The notes under the pieces: generated by a model
Database searches by the model: none
Seen by the model: only the letters and a program-made list of their open reading frames with translations
What the model was told of the DNA's origin: nothing
Shown: piece by piece, positions 40,402 to 48,880 of the stretch
How the letters are laid out: every line of letters begins with the position of its first letter
Position numbering within the stretch: the stretch's first letter is position 1
Assembly: GCA_001796335.1 (NCBI GenBank)
Contig: MGMF01000020.1
Coordinates: forward strand, 38,937 to 102,936
Length of the DNA stretch: 64,000 nt
Direction of reading: 5' to 3'
DNA from: Chloroflexi bacterium GWB2_49_20
GTDB taxonomy: Bacteria > Chloroflexota > Anaerolineae > Anaerolineales > Villigracilaceae
Made by a program: the position numbers and the translations under genes

Positions 40402-41280
40402 GTTGTCCCAACGTGCATACACCGCGCTGGAAAGCAGGCGGTTAGCGTTGCTTTCACGTGTCACCAGTTCGCCGGAATCAAAACTTCCAGAAAAATCTCC
40501 AAGCATCTCTTCCAATACTGTACGGACATGAACTGACGAAGCCTTGACAGCATAAACCGTCAGGACTGCGAAAACAGGCTTTTGATCCAGTAATAAACGG
40601 CACGCATCCAAGAGAACTGGGAGGGATTTATATACCTCCCAGATCTCACCCTTTGGTCCGCGCCCAAATTTTGGGGGATCAACGATCAGACCATGATATT
40701 TAACACCCCGTCGAGCTTCACGCAGCACAAACTTCAAAGCGTCATCCACGATCCAACGGATGGGCCTCTCCTGCAAACCCGAGAGGATTTGGTTTTCACG
40801 CGCCCATGTAATTGCTTTTTTGGAAGCATCCACATGTGTTACGGTGGCTCCCGCCTCAGCAGCTGCCAAAGTTGCCAAACCTGTGTACCCAAATAAGTTG
40901 AGAACATGGACAGGCTTGGATGAAGACTTGATTAACCCGCTCATCCAATCCCAGTGTGCTGCACCTTCTGGAAAAACGCCCAGATGTCGTCCGGGAGTAG
41001 TCTGGGCCCAAAATTTTATGTTTGCATAATTCATCAACCAACGTTCGGGAACTTTGAGGTTAAACAGCCAATGACCGCCGCTCTCCTCACCGCTCGGTTG
41101 AAAAACCGCATGGGCTGCCTGCCAGTGTTCGAGAGGCAGGTGTTTTTTCCAGATTGCCTGCACCTCGGGTCTGACAAATACATATTTTCCAAAACGCTCC
41201 AATTTCTGACCATCCCCGCTATCCAAAAGTTCATAATCCATCCAATTATCAGCAGTTAATAGAGTGATTTGTGTTGTCAT
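40387..41280 (-). CDS. Class I SAM-dependent methyltransferase (RlmI/YccW-like)
   Basis: 297 aa, Rossmann methyltransferase. The SAM motif is NLFGYTGLATLAAAEAG near 123-139, then THVDASKKAITWARENQ near 143-159. Motif IV is DPPKFGRG near 203-210, close to the DPP-F-type motif of rRNA (cytosine-C5) methyltransferases such as RlmI. The PUA domain of full RlmI is missing; instead the N-terminus is a short beta-rich segment (YELLDSGDGQKLERFGKYVFVRPE), as seen in shorter homologues. A 23S rRNA target is an inference. It is divergent from mraZ. Confidence 0.8.
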   Translation of the reverse strand: MTTQITLLTADNWMDYELLDSGDGQKLERFGKYVFVRPEVQAIWKKHLPLEHWQAAHAVFQPSGEESGGHWLFNLKVPERWLMNYANIKFWAQTTPGRHLGVFPEGAAHWDWMSGLIKSSSKPVHVLNLFGYTGLATLAAAEAGATVTHVDASKKAITWARENQILSGLQERPIRWIVDDALKFVLREARRGVKYHGLIVDPPKFGRGPKGEIWEVYKSLPVLLDACRLLLDQKPVFAVLTVYAVKASSVHVRTVLEEMLGDFSGSFDSGELVTRESNANRLLSSAVYARWDNKKSR

Positions 41281-41372
41281 CGGTTTAACTCAATTCGTTT
41301 TTATCCAAAAAATTATAATAGGTTATTCCCCTATAAATTGCCATAACTTTAACAATTGGTCAAATTTACTAC

Positions 41373-41402
41373 TTGTATATTTTACTGAATATATGCTAGA
41401 AT
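41373..41402 (+). promoter_or_regulatory. Promoter of the dcw cluster
   Basis: A -35-like TTGTAT (41373-41378) and TAGAAT (41397-41402) with 18 bases between them; TG lies one base upstream of the -10 (TGCTAGAAT). Transcription would start near 41409, just before the MraZ boxes. Confidence 0.5.
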
Positions 41403-41413
41403 ATAGGCAGCTG

Positions 41414-41438
41414 TGGGATGCAGTGGGTCAAAGTGGGA
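41414..41438 (+). promoter_or_regulatory. MraZ operator (three TGGGN boxes)
   Basis: Three boxes, TGGGA 41414-41418, TGGGT 41424-41428 and TGGGA 41434-41438, are spaced exactly 10 bases apart. Known MraZ sites are direct TGGGN repeats with 5-base spacers. The site lies just downstream of the predicted start, so MraZ would repress its own operon. A 6-bp hairpin (CGCCGG-CCGGCG, 41439-41455) follows directly. Confidence 0.85.
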
Positions 41439-41484
41439 CGCCGGGTTATCCGGCGCTCATTCGTTATAGGAGTTACTAGAACAT

Positions 41485-41919
41485 ATGTTTCTGACTGGCG
41501 AGTTCCACCATTCCTTTGATGATAAATACCGTCTGACGGTTCCTTCCCGGTTCCGGGAGGAATTTGCAGATGGTATTTATGTAGTTCGGGGATTTGATCG
41601 TAACTTGATGGTATTGACCGAACCCGCATTTGAAGCCCTTTACAAACATGTGATGAATATGAATATCCTGGACCCACAAGCCCGACAATTACGCCGATAT
41701 ATTTTCGGGAAAGGCAACCAGGCTGAGTTGGATAAATCAGGTCGCATCTTGATCTCACAGGATTTGCGAACCTGGGCTGGGTTGGAGACAAATGTTACCA
41801 TTGTTGGCCAGGGAAATTATTTTGAAGTATGGAACCCCGAGCTACTGCAGGCTGAGGAAAGCCAAAACGAGGCTTTCGACAATGAACGATTTGTAGCTCT
41901 CAACATTTCAACCCAATAA
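41485..41919 (+). CDS. mraZ: Transcriptional regulator MraZ
   Basis: 144 aa, normal MraZ length, with two AbrB-like swapped-hairpin domains: GEFHHSFDDKYRLTVPSRFR at 5-24, then a second near 75-95 (ELDKSGRILISQDLR). It binds the TGGGN repeats upstream and controls the division and cell-wall cluster. AGGAG lies at a suitable distance before the ATG. rsmH begins 2 bases after its stop. Confidence 0.95.
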   Translation: MFLTGEFHHSFDDKYRLTVPSRFREEFADGIYVVRGFDRNLMVLTEPAFEALYKHVMNMNILDPQARQLRRYIFGKGNQAELDKSGRILISQDLRTWAGLETNVTIVGQGNYFEVWNPELLQAEESQNEAFDNERFVALNISTQ

Positions 41920-41921
41920 AA

Positions 41922-42842
41922 ATGATAGAAACCGCGCACGAACCTGTACTTTACCATGAAATTATACTCGCTTTGAACCCGAAACACAGAGGGCATTATG
42001 TTGACGGGACTCTAGGCGCAGGCGGGCACGCTGCTGGAATTTTAAAAGCAAGTGCCCCGGATGGAGAGCTTCTCGGTCTGGATGTGGATCCTCAAGCATT
42101 GGAATTGGCCAAAAAGAAACTGGCTGAATTTGGACCACGGGTCACTATTATCCGGGCATCCTACACTACCCTGACAGAACAACTTGCCAAATTGGGTTGG
42201 ACAACCATTGAGGGGATGCTACTCGACCTGGGTGCATCATCCATGCAATTTGATACTCCCAAACGCGGATTTTCTTTCCAGTCCGCAGGGGAGCTTGACA
42301 TGCGATTTGACCCCACCAATCCTCTTACAGCAGCCCACCTGGTGAATGAACTGTCCGAAGCTGAACTCGCCAACCTGCTTTTCCGTTATGGAGAGGAGCC
42401 TCGCTCCAGGCAGATAACAAAAGCCGTCATTGCAGCCCGACCGATCGTCAGTACGATCCAATTGGCAGAGATCATTAATTCGGTCACTCCATCACGAGAC
42501 AGGCTTCACCCGGCAACCCGCACATTCCAGGCTTTACGGATTGCGGTCAACGATGAACTTATGGCTATAGAGAAGGTTCTACCCCAAGCCATCCATGCAT
42601 TATCCAGCGGAGGACGCCTGGCGGTCATTTCGTTCCATTCGCTGGAGGATCGGATAGTGAAAAGTTTTTTCCGGCAGGAAAGCAAGGATTGTCTTTGCCC
42701 TCCTCGCCAACCAATATGCAATTGCGGGCACAAAGCCAGTATACGAGAGCTCAACCGCCGACCCGGTCAACCAACCGATCAGGAGTTCTCCAGAAATCCT
42801 CGTGCGCGCAGTGCAAAGTTGAGAGTAGTAGAAAAAATTTAG
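41922..42842 (+). CDS. rsmH: 16S rRNA (cytosine(1402)-N(4))-methyltransferase
   Basis: 306 aa, standard for RsmH (MraW). It has the HEPVLYHEI start near 5-13, the SAM loop YVDGTLGAGGHA near 26-37, LLDLGASSMQFD near 103-114 with GFSF, the DMRFD motif near 127 and the closing VISFHSLEDRIVK near 230-242. A Cys-containing insert (CLCPPRQPICNCGHK) near the end is common in bacteria. It methylates C1402 of 16S rRNA. It is the second gene of the dcw operon, as in most bacteria. Confidence 0.96.
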   Translation: MIETAHEPVLYHEIILALNPKHRGHYVDGTLGAGGHAAGILKASAPDGELLGLDVDPQALELAKKKLAEFGPRVTIIRASYTTLTEQLAKLGWTTIEGMLLDLGASSMQFDTPKRGFSFQSAGELDMRFDPTNPLTAAHLVNELSEAELANLLFRYGEEPRSRQITKAVIAARPIVSTIQLAEIINSVTPSRDRLHPATRTFQALRIAVNDELMAIEKVLPQAIHALSSGGRLAVISFHSLEDRIVKSFFRQESKDCLCPPRQPICNCGHKASIRELNRRPGQPTDQEFSRNPRARSAKLRVVEKI

Positions 42843-42864
42843 GCAAAAAACGATAAGAAAACAT

Positions 42865-43308
42865 ATGAAAACAATTAGTCGATTATTCCAAACTTATATT
42901 CAGGCTCCCTGGCGCACCCAGCTTCAGTGGATCGGTATATTTCTGACCGGTCTGGCAATTTTGATAATTATTTCGGCTTTTTATGTAAATGTAACTACAC
43001 GTACTGCTCTGGCCGGACGCGAGATTGCGCTCGCTAAAGATAATATTCTTCGTATGCATCATGATATATCGGATCTGGAATCCACAATTGCTTCCCAGGG
43101 ATCCACCAAAAATATGCAGGAACGGGCGGAAATCTTGGGTTTTAAACCCGTAGGACCAGAAGAATTTACTTTCATTTATGTACCCGGATACACTCAAAAA
43201 ACTGCTTTCAGCCTGGCTCCCAAAGCAGTTCGTAATGCCGAACCAATATTATTACCGGAATACACAGAATCGTTATTTGATTGGTTTGCCAATCGAGGTC
43301 AGCCATGA
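42865..43308 (+). CDS. ftsL: FtsL-like cell division protein
   Basis: 147 aa. One membrane helix at ~20-45 (WIGIFLTGLAILIIISAFYV) is followed by a short coiled-coil (~55-85) and a region around MQERAEILGFKP that is typical of FtsL/DivIC proteins. Sequence conservation in this family is low, so the call rests mainly on size, topology and position between rsmH and the ftsI gene. It should bridge FtsQ and FtsW/FtsI in the divisome. Its TGA overlaps the next ATG (ATGA). Confidence 0.75.
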   Translation: MKTISRLFQTYIQAPWRTQLQWIGIFLTGLAILIIISAFYVNVTTRTALAGREIALAKDNILRMHHDISDLESTIASQGSTKNMQERAEILGFKPVGPEEFTFIYVPGYTQKTAFSLAPKAVRNAEPILLPEYTESLFDWFANRGQP

Positions 43309-45071
43309 TTAATTTAAAACGGTGGCGCTTCCAATTCATACAATTTTTTTTAGGGGTTATTGGCATACTTATTATTGTAAAGATTTATTCTTACCAGACC
43401 AGTCCGGAAGCTGAAGCATTTCGGATAGGGACTGAATTTGCCTATACCACTCTATACCCTGCCAGGGGAGATATTTACGATCGAAATGGCAATCTTCTGG
43501 CTGGAAATATTACAGTTTACGAAGTAGGCGTGGATTTAAATATCGTAAGAGATAATAACAATGCAGATGCGATCGCTTTGGCTCTCAGTGTAAACGCTGG
43601 ATTGGATTATGCCGATATTTACACCAAAATAATTGATTCCATAAAACAAACTGATCCCAATATTCCCCTAAACTATTTGGTTGTGGCCGACTATATTCCA
43701 GCGGATTCCGTAAAAAAGATTAGAGCTTACATTAAGGATCTGGCCAACAAGCCAGGTACACCAATTGAGTCCAAACTTGGCGGGATCGGTTTTAAAGCCC
43801 ATTATCAACGCTTTTACCCTGAAAACTCCCTGGCTTCCAATGTTATCGGGTTTGTGACGCTTGATAATAATGGATACTTTGGTGTCGAACAAGAATACAA
43901 CAACCTCCTGGCAGGTATCCCTACAAATGTTTTGGTCCCGATTAATCCGAACCGGGCTGAGGAGATCCCCCAGGTGGAACCAGGCGCCTCTTTGATCCTG
44001 ACCATCGATCGTGAAATCCAATCCGCCATGGAGAGCATATTGGATAAAACCCTGGACGACTCGGGGTCTGATTCTGGCACGATCGTTGTGATGGATCCTA
44101 GGAATGGCGAGATTCTGGCCATGACTTCCACCCCGCGTATGGATCTCAATGATTATATGTCCTTTTTCGATATTATTAAAGATGGCACATTTTTCAATCG
44201 AGCCATCAGCCAGGCATACGAGCCCGGATCTGTCTTGAAAATCCTGACATTGGCCACTGCCCTGGATACCGGGGCTGTTCAAACCACGACAACTTTTCTT
44301 GACACCGGTGTGATCGTAGTTGGTGGCGTTCCACTGACAAACTGGGATCAGGGAGCCTGGGGGTTGCAAGATATGCTTGGCTGCACTCAGCATTCGTTGA
44401 ATGTTTGTTTTGCCTGGATCGCCACCCAGATTGGTACTGATAATTTTTATGCGTACATGAAGAAATTCGGACTGGGACATACCACCGGGATAGATATGGC
44501 TGGCGAAGCAACCGGCAGACTAAAACTTCCCGGTGACAAGGATTGGTACAAAGTCGACCTTGGCATTAACGCTTTTGGTCAAGCTCTTTCAGTTACACCA
44601 ATTCAAATGGTCATGGCAGCTTCTGCCATTGCAAATAATGGCAGGATGGTACAACCCCATATTCTATATGCCACTGTTGAAAACGGTACCCAACAAAATA
44701 AAAATTATGAGGTGGTTGGAAACCCAATCTCACCACAAACTGCGCAAACGTTGAACGAGCTTTTGGCTGAATCCTTGAATACTGAAACCTCCCTGGCTGA
44801 AGTGGATGGTTATCGAATGGCTGGAAAAACCGGTACCGCCTCGATCCCCATTTTCGGTGGCTATGATCCTTCTTTTACCAATGCTTCTTTTATTGGTTGG
44901 GGACCTGTGGACGATCCCAAGTTCATGGTTTATATCTGGCTCGAAAAACCTAAAAGCTCCACATGGAGCTCAGAAGTCGCAGCCCCGGTTTTCAAAGAAG
45001 TGGTTGAAAAGCTGGTGGTTTTGATGGGAATCCCACCCGATCAAATCCGACTACAAATGACTGGTCAATGA
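43305..45071 (+). CDS. ftsI: Peptidoglycan D,D-transpeptidase FtsI (class B PBP)
   Basis: 588 aa from the ATG at 43305 (ATGA overlap with ftsL); the earlier in-frame ATG at 43281 lies inside ftsL and is less likely. One N-terminal helix at ~11-27 is followed by the pedestal domain (PARGDIYDRNGN). The transpeptidase motifs are all present: SVLK at 309-312 with nucleophile S309, SLN at 364-366 and KTGT at 508-511. There are no PASTA domains. It cross-links septal peptidoglycan with FtsW. In most dcw clusters murE follows, but here murF comes next. Confidence 0.93.
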   Translation: MINLKRWRFQFIQFFLGVIGILIIVKIYSYQTSPEAEAFRIGTEFAYTTLYPARGDIYDRNGNLLAGNITVYEVGVDLNIVRDNNNADAIALALSVNAGLDYADIYTKIIDSIKQTDPNIPLNYLVVADYIPADSVKKIRAYIKDLANKPGTPIESKLGGIGFKAHYQRFYPENSLASNVIGFVTLDNNGYFGVEQEYNNLLAGIPTNVLVPINPNRAEEIPQVEPGASLILTIDREIQSAMESILDKTLDDSGSDSGTIVVMDPRNGEILAMTSTPRMDLNDYMSFFDIIKDGTFFNRAISQAYEPGSVLKILTLATALDTGAVQTTTTFLDTGVIVVGGVPLTNWDQGAWGLQDMLGCTQHSLNVCFAWIATQIGTDNFYAYMKKFGLGHTTGIDMAGEATGRLKLPGDKDWYKVDLGINAFGQALSVTPIQMVMAASAIANNGRMVQPHILYATVENGTQQNKNYEVVGNPISPQTAQTLNELLAESLNTETSLAEVDGYRMAGKTGTASIPIFGGYDPSFTNASFIGWGPVDDPKFMVYIWLEKPKSSTWSSEVAAPVFKEVVEKLVVLMGIPPDQIRLQMTGQ

Positions 45072-45078
45072 GGCGAGT

Positions 45079-46500
45079 GTGTTAACTCTGGCAGATGTTC
45101 TTGAAGCGGTGACAAATATCCGCCCTACGATGGCAATGCCTGTCATCACAGATACAGTTATCGATTCGCGCCAGGTTATTCCAGGTTGCATTTTTGTAGC
45201 TATCCAGGGTGAACGCGTTGACGGGCACGACTTCATTCAGGATGTTTTTCAGCAAGGGGCTTCCTTTGCATTAATAGAACATGATATAACAGGTCCTTTT
45301 ACCTGCGTCGATCTGCGCACAATCACTGATGTGAACGCAATAATCGAAATTACCCTCCCCATCTGCTTGCGGGTTGAGAACACGTTGGCAGCTCTTCAAA
45401 AAATCGCCCGCTATTGGAGACGAAAACTTGAGATCCGCGTGGTGGGTATCACCGGAAGTGTGGGTAAATCTACTTCAAAAGAAGTGATTGCAGAAGTATT
45501 ATCCGAACGCTATCGAACCCTGAAAAGTCCAGGAAACCTGAACAATGAGATTGGTCTGCCGCTCACCATTTTGAAACTTGGGAGTAGCTATGAACGTGCA
45601 GTCCTGGAGATGGGTTTTTATGTTCCAGGTGAAATTGCTTTCTTGTGCGACATTGCCTTGCCCCATATTGGCGTGGTCACAAATATTGGTACTGTGCACG
45701 CCGAGCGGGCTGGTTCCCAGAAAGCCATCGCGGAAGGAAAGTCAGAACTTGTTCAAGCTCTGCCATCTGCACCAGACGGTGTTGCCATTCTCAACTTCGA
45801 TGATCCACTTGTACGAGCCATGGCAGAGAAAACGAACGCACGTGTTTTCTTCTATGGACTCAACCCGGCAGCAGATTTATGGGCTGATCAAATTGAGAGC
45901 CTGGGTTTGGAGGGCGTTCAATTCCGGCTGCATTTTCGAAATGAAACATTGCACATAAAAGTACCCATGATCGGACAACATTCTGTACATACTGCCATGC
46001 GTGCTGCAGCCGTTGGCCTTGCAGAAGAGCTTAACTGGCAGGAGATAATTAATGGTCTGCATTCCGGGCATGCCCAACTTCGCCTGATGGCAGTACGCAG
46101 CGAGAGTGGAGCGCTGTTGTTGGATGATACCTATAACGCCTCCCCAGAATCTTCCCTTTCAGCGCTTAATCTCCTGGCTGATCTGGATGGGCGCAAGTTG
46201 GCGGTGCTTGGGGATATGTTGGAACTTGGACAATATGAACAACAAGGACATGAAATGGTAGGAGTGCGGGCAGCCCAGGTTTCCGACCACTTGATAACCA
46301 TTGGTGAACGCAGTCGTATCATTGCCCAGGCGGCACGACGAGCAGGCATGAAGGCCAATCGCATTTATGAGTTTGAGAACGTTAACGAGGCCATCACTTT
46401 CTTGGAAGGTTTTCTCACTTCGAGGGATGTTGTTCTCGTTAAAGGTTCACATGACATGCGTATGGACCGAATAGTCGCTGCTTTGGAGATGCCTGAATGA
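45079..46500 (+). CDS. murF: UDP-MurNAc-tripeptide--D-Ala-D-Ala ligase
   Basis: 473 aa. Start is GTG at 45079 with GAGG upstream. The ATP loop is GITGSVGKST near 125-134. NLNNEIGLPLT near 156-166 is a MurF-specific segment, and YNASPES near 352 and LGDMLELG near 375 mark the C-terminal domain. These motifs identify MurF, not MurE: the MurE meso-DAP or Lys motif is absent. It adds D-Ala-D-Ala to the UDP-MurNAc tripeptide in the cytoplasm. The last 4 bases overlap mraY (ATGA). Confidence 0.93.
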   Translation: MLTLADVLEAVTNIRPTMAMPVITDTVIDSRQVIPGCIFVAIQGERVDGHDFIQDVFQQGASFALIEHDITGPFTCVDLRTITDVNAIIEITLPICLRVENTLAALQKIARYWRRKLEIRVVGITGSVGKSTSKEVIAEVLSERYRTLKSPGNLNNEIGLPLTILKLGSSYERAVLEMGFYVPGEIAFLCDIALPHIGVVTNIGTVHAERAGSQKAIAEGKSELVQALPSAPDGVAILNFDDPLVRAMAEKTNARVFFYGLNPAADLWADQIESLGLEGVQFRLHFRNETLHIKVPMIGQHSVHTAMRAAAVGLAEELNWQEIINGLHSGHAQLRLMAVRSESGALLLDDTYNASPESSLSALNLLADLDGRKLAVLGDMLELGQYEQQGHEMVGVRAAQVSDHLITIGERSRIIAQAARRAGMKANRIYEFENVNEAITFLEGFLTSRDVVLVKGSHDMRMDRIVAALEMPE

Positions 46501-47489
46501 AACCAACCTCATTGGCTCTTGCGCTGGCAGGTTTAAGCTTCATGATGACGGTCATTTGGGGTGGGCCTCTTCTGCGAATATTGCGGTATTTTAAAATTGG
46601 CAAACAAATTCGGATCGAAGAGCCAGGCAAACATTTTACAAAAATGGGAACCCCCACAATGGGTGGTGTCATGGTTATTGTGCCGGTTGCAATGCTGACC
46701 ATCTTGTTAAATGCTGTGTCTTTGATTGGACTGAACATCTTCGGTCGTTCCATGCTGGTGCCTTTGTTTGCCATGCTGGCCTATGGGTTTTTGGGAGCAG
46801 TGGATGATTGGCAGGGATTGTACGGTAAACGTAAAGGGGAAGGCATGCGAGCCCGCACCAAGTTCATTGTGCAGATTTTGTTGGCAGTTGGGTTGGCTTT
46901 GGTCATCCGCTATGGCCTGGATGCTCCTGAAATTTACATTCCCGGCATACCGGGAGACCTCAACTTGGGAATATGGTATGTGCCGATTGCCGCGATCATC
47001 ATCGCCGGCATGTCCAACGCAGTTAATTTTACAGATGGATTGGATGGCCTGGCTGGTCTGATCTCGGCAACAGCATTTACGGCTTACGGCGGCTTGGCTT
47101 TGATGCAGGGACAGATCTTCCTGGCCCGTTTTTGTTTTACGATGGTTGGTGCTTTGTTCGGCTTCCTCTGGTTTAATGTTCACCCGGCAGAGTTGTTCAT
47201 GGGTGATACAGGATCACTTTCCCTGGGCTCCACTCTGGCAGTGGTCGCTTTAATGACAGGCCACTGGATCATCCTGCCGCTTATCGCAATTATTCCTGTC
47301 AGTGAATTATTAAGCGTTATCATTCAGGTCGCCTATTTCAAAATAACAAAAGGTCGTCGTTTCTTCAAAATGGCCCCCATTCACTTGCACTTTGAATTAA
47401 TGGGTTGGAGTGAAACACAGATCGTGCAGCGCTTCTGGCTGATCGGTCTATTAAGTACTATGCTGGGAATAGGATTGGCGTTGGTGTAA
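46497..47489 (+). CDS. mraY: Phospho-MurNAc-pentapeptide transferase
   Basis: 330 aa, about ten helices, with MraY signatures: TPTMGG near 53-58, the DD pair in GAVDDWQGL near 99-107, NFTDGLDGLAG near 179-189 with catalytic Asp, FMGDTGSL near 240-247 and a C-terminal PIHLHFE near 295-301. It transfers phospho-MurNAc-pentapeptide from UDP to undecaprenyl phosphate (lipid I). It needs the carrier recycled by UppP, also in this window. It overlaps murF by 4 bases, and murD follows after 2 bases. Confidence 0.97.
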   Translation: MKPTSLALALAGLSFMMTVIWGGPLLRILRYFKIGKQIRIEEPGKHFTKMGTPTMGGVMVIVPVAMLTILLNAVSLIGLNIFGRSMLVPLFAMLAYGFLGAVDDWQGLYGKRKGEGMRARTKFIVQILLAVGLALVIRYGLDAPEIYIPGIPGDLNLGIWYVPIAAIIIAGMSNAVNFTDGLDGLAGLISATAFTAYGGLALMQGQIFLARFCFTMVGALFGFLWFNVHPAELFMGDTGSLSLGSTLAVVALMTGHWIILPLIAIIPVSELLSVIIQVAYFKITKGRRFFKMAPIHLHFELMGWSETQIVQRFWLIGLLSTMLGIGLALV

Positions 47490-47491
47490 GT

Positions 47492-48880
47492 ATGGTAAAT
47501 AACTGGAAAGGAAAACGGATTGTTATTATCGGTGCCGCCCGCCAGGGACAAGCTGCCGCGCGTTTTCTCTTCCAGAATGGAGCCATTGTGACACTCAATG
47601 ACCAGCGTTCTTCAAACGATCTGCGAGTCACCCAGGCAACATTGAAGGACATCCCCATCAACTGGGTTTTGGGAAGCCATCCTCTTGAATTGTTGGATGG
47701 GATCGATTTCCTATGTCTGTCAGGCGGTATCCCCCTCACCCTGCCAATCATTGTTGAGGCCATAAAAAGGGGCATCCCTTTGATCAATGATACACAAGTA
47801 TTCATGCAGGTCGTTCCCTGCCGCACAATTGGGATCACTGGTTCAGCTGGAAAAACCACTACAACCTCCATCGTCGGGCAAATCGCCCACAATGCTTTTT
47901 CAGGTTCTCAAAACCATGTTTGGGTGGGCGGCAATATTGGCGACCCTTTACTGAATCACATCAATAAGATGCAACCTGATGACTTGGCTATCCTTGAGAT
48001 ATCAAGTTTCCAGCTTGAACAAATGACCCTATCGCCTGATATCGCCGCTATTCTTAATATCACTCCCAATCACCTGGACCGGCACATAACCATGCAAGCT
48101 TATACGACTGCCAAATCCCGGCTGCTTGAATTCCAGGATCAGAATACCTTCACTATCCTGGGGCGCGATGATCCATTCGCTTGGAATTTAAAAGATAAAG
48201 TTCACGGCAAGCTTCTCTCCTTCGGCTTTTCAAAGATGGATGATAAATCCCTGGGTATGACGGTTTCCAATGGAAAATACATCCTGCGCAATACCTCTGG
48301 TGAAAAGGTTTTATTCGATCAATCCATCGTTCACCTGCGGGGAGAACATAACCAGCTAAATGTCATGGCTGCCTGCCTGATCGCAATCGCAGCCGGGTTG
48401 CAGGAAGAAGCAGTTGTGACTGGCATACAAGAATTCCGGGGAGTGGCTCACCGCCTGGAATATGTGCGCTCGTGGGGTGGTGTGGACTGGTACAACGATT
48501 CGATCGCAACTGCTCCCGAAAGAAGCATGGCAGCCATTCGATCATTTGAACAACCCATCGTCCTTATGCTGGGCGGACGAGATAAGGACCTGCCCTGGGA
48601 ATCTTTGGCAGAGCTGATCCAGGAACGCGTCCGGCAGGTTGTGCTGTTTGGTGAAGCTGCTGAAATAATAGAGCACGCCCTTTCACAAATACCCGAAAAT
48701 TTGCGCCATTATTCTATCCAGCGCTGCAAGGGTTTGAAAGAAGCCGTCTTTTGTGTCGCCTCCCTGGCAAAGCCGGGAGATGTGGTGTTACTCTCCCCGG
48801 GTGGCACCAGTTTCGATGAATTCCGTGACTTTGAAGAGCGCGGAGAAAGGTTCCATCAATGGGTTCAGGAGCTTTCGTAA
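47492..48880 (+). CDS. murD: UDP-MurNAc-L-alanine--D-glutamate ligase
   Basis: 462 aa. N-terminal nucleotide-binding domain (VIIGAARQGQAAARFL near 10-25), central ATP loop GITGSAGKTTTTS near 113-125, EISSFQLE near 165-172, NHLDRH near 189-194, and C-terminal YNDSIATAPERS near 333-344 followed by GGRDKDLPW. All are MurD-typical. It adds D-Glu to UDP-MurNAc-L-Ala. The last 22 bases overlap the ftsW start. Confidence 0.95.
   Translation: MVNNWKGKRIVIIGAARQGQAAARFLFQNGAIVTLNDQRSSNDLRVTQATLKDIPINWVLGSHPLELLDGIDFLCLSGGIPLTLPIIVEAIKRGIPLINDTQVFMQVVPCRTIGITGSAGKTTTTSIVGQIAHNAFSGSQNHVWVGGNIGDPLLNHINKMQPDDLAILEISSFQLEQMTLSPDIAAILNITPNHLDRHITMQAYTTAKSRLLEFQDQNTFTILGRDDPFAWNLKDKVHGKLLSFGFSKMDDKSLGMTVSNGKYILRNTSGEKVLFDQSIVHLRGEHNQLNVMAACLIAIAAGLQEEAVVTGIQEFRGVAHRLEYVRSWGGVDWYNDSIATAPERSMAAIRSFEQPIVLMLGGRDKDLPWESLAELIQERVRQVVLFGEAAEIIEHALSQIPENLRHYSIQRCKGLKEAVFCVASLAKPGDVVLLSPGGTSFDEFRDFEERGERFHQWVQELS

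Noticed and set aside
43668..44511. Long antisense frames (up to 270 codons) under ftsI
   Set aside because: They mirror the codon use of ftsI, have odd composition and no family motif.
45079..46500. The gene after ftsI considered as MurE
   Set aside because: It has MurF-specific motifs (NLNNEIGLPLT, LGDMLELG) and no MurE diamino-acid motif.
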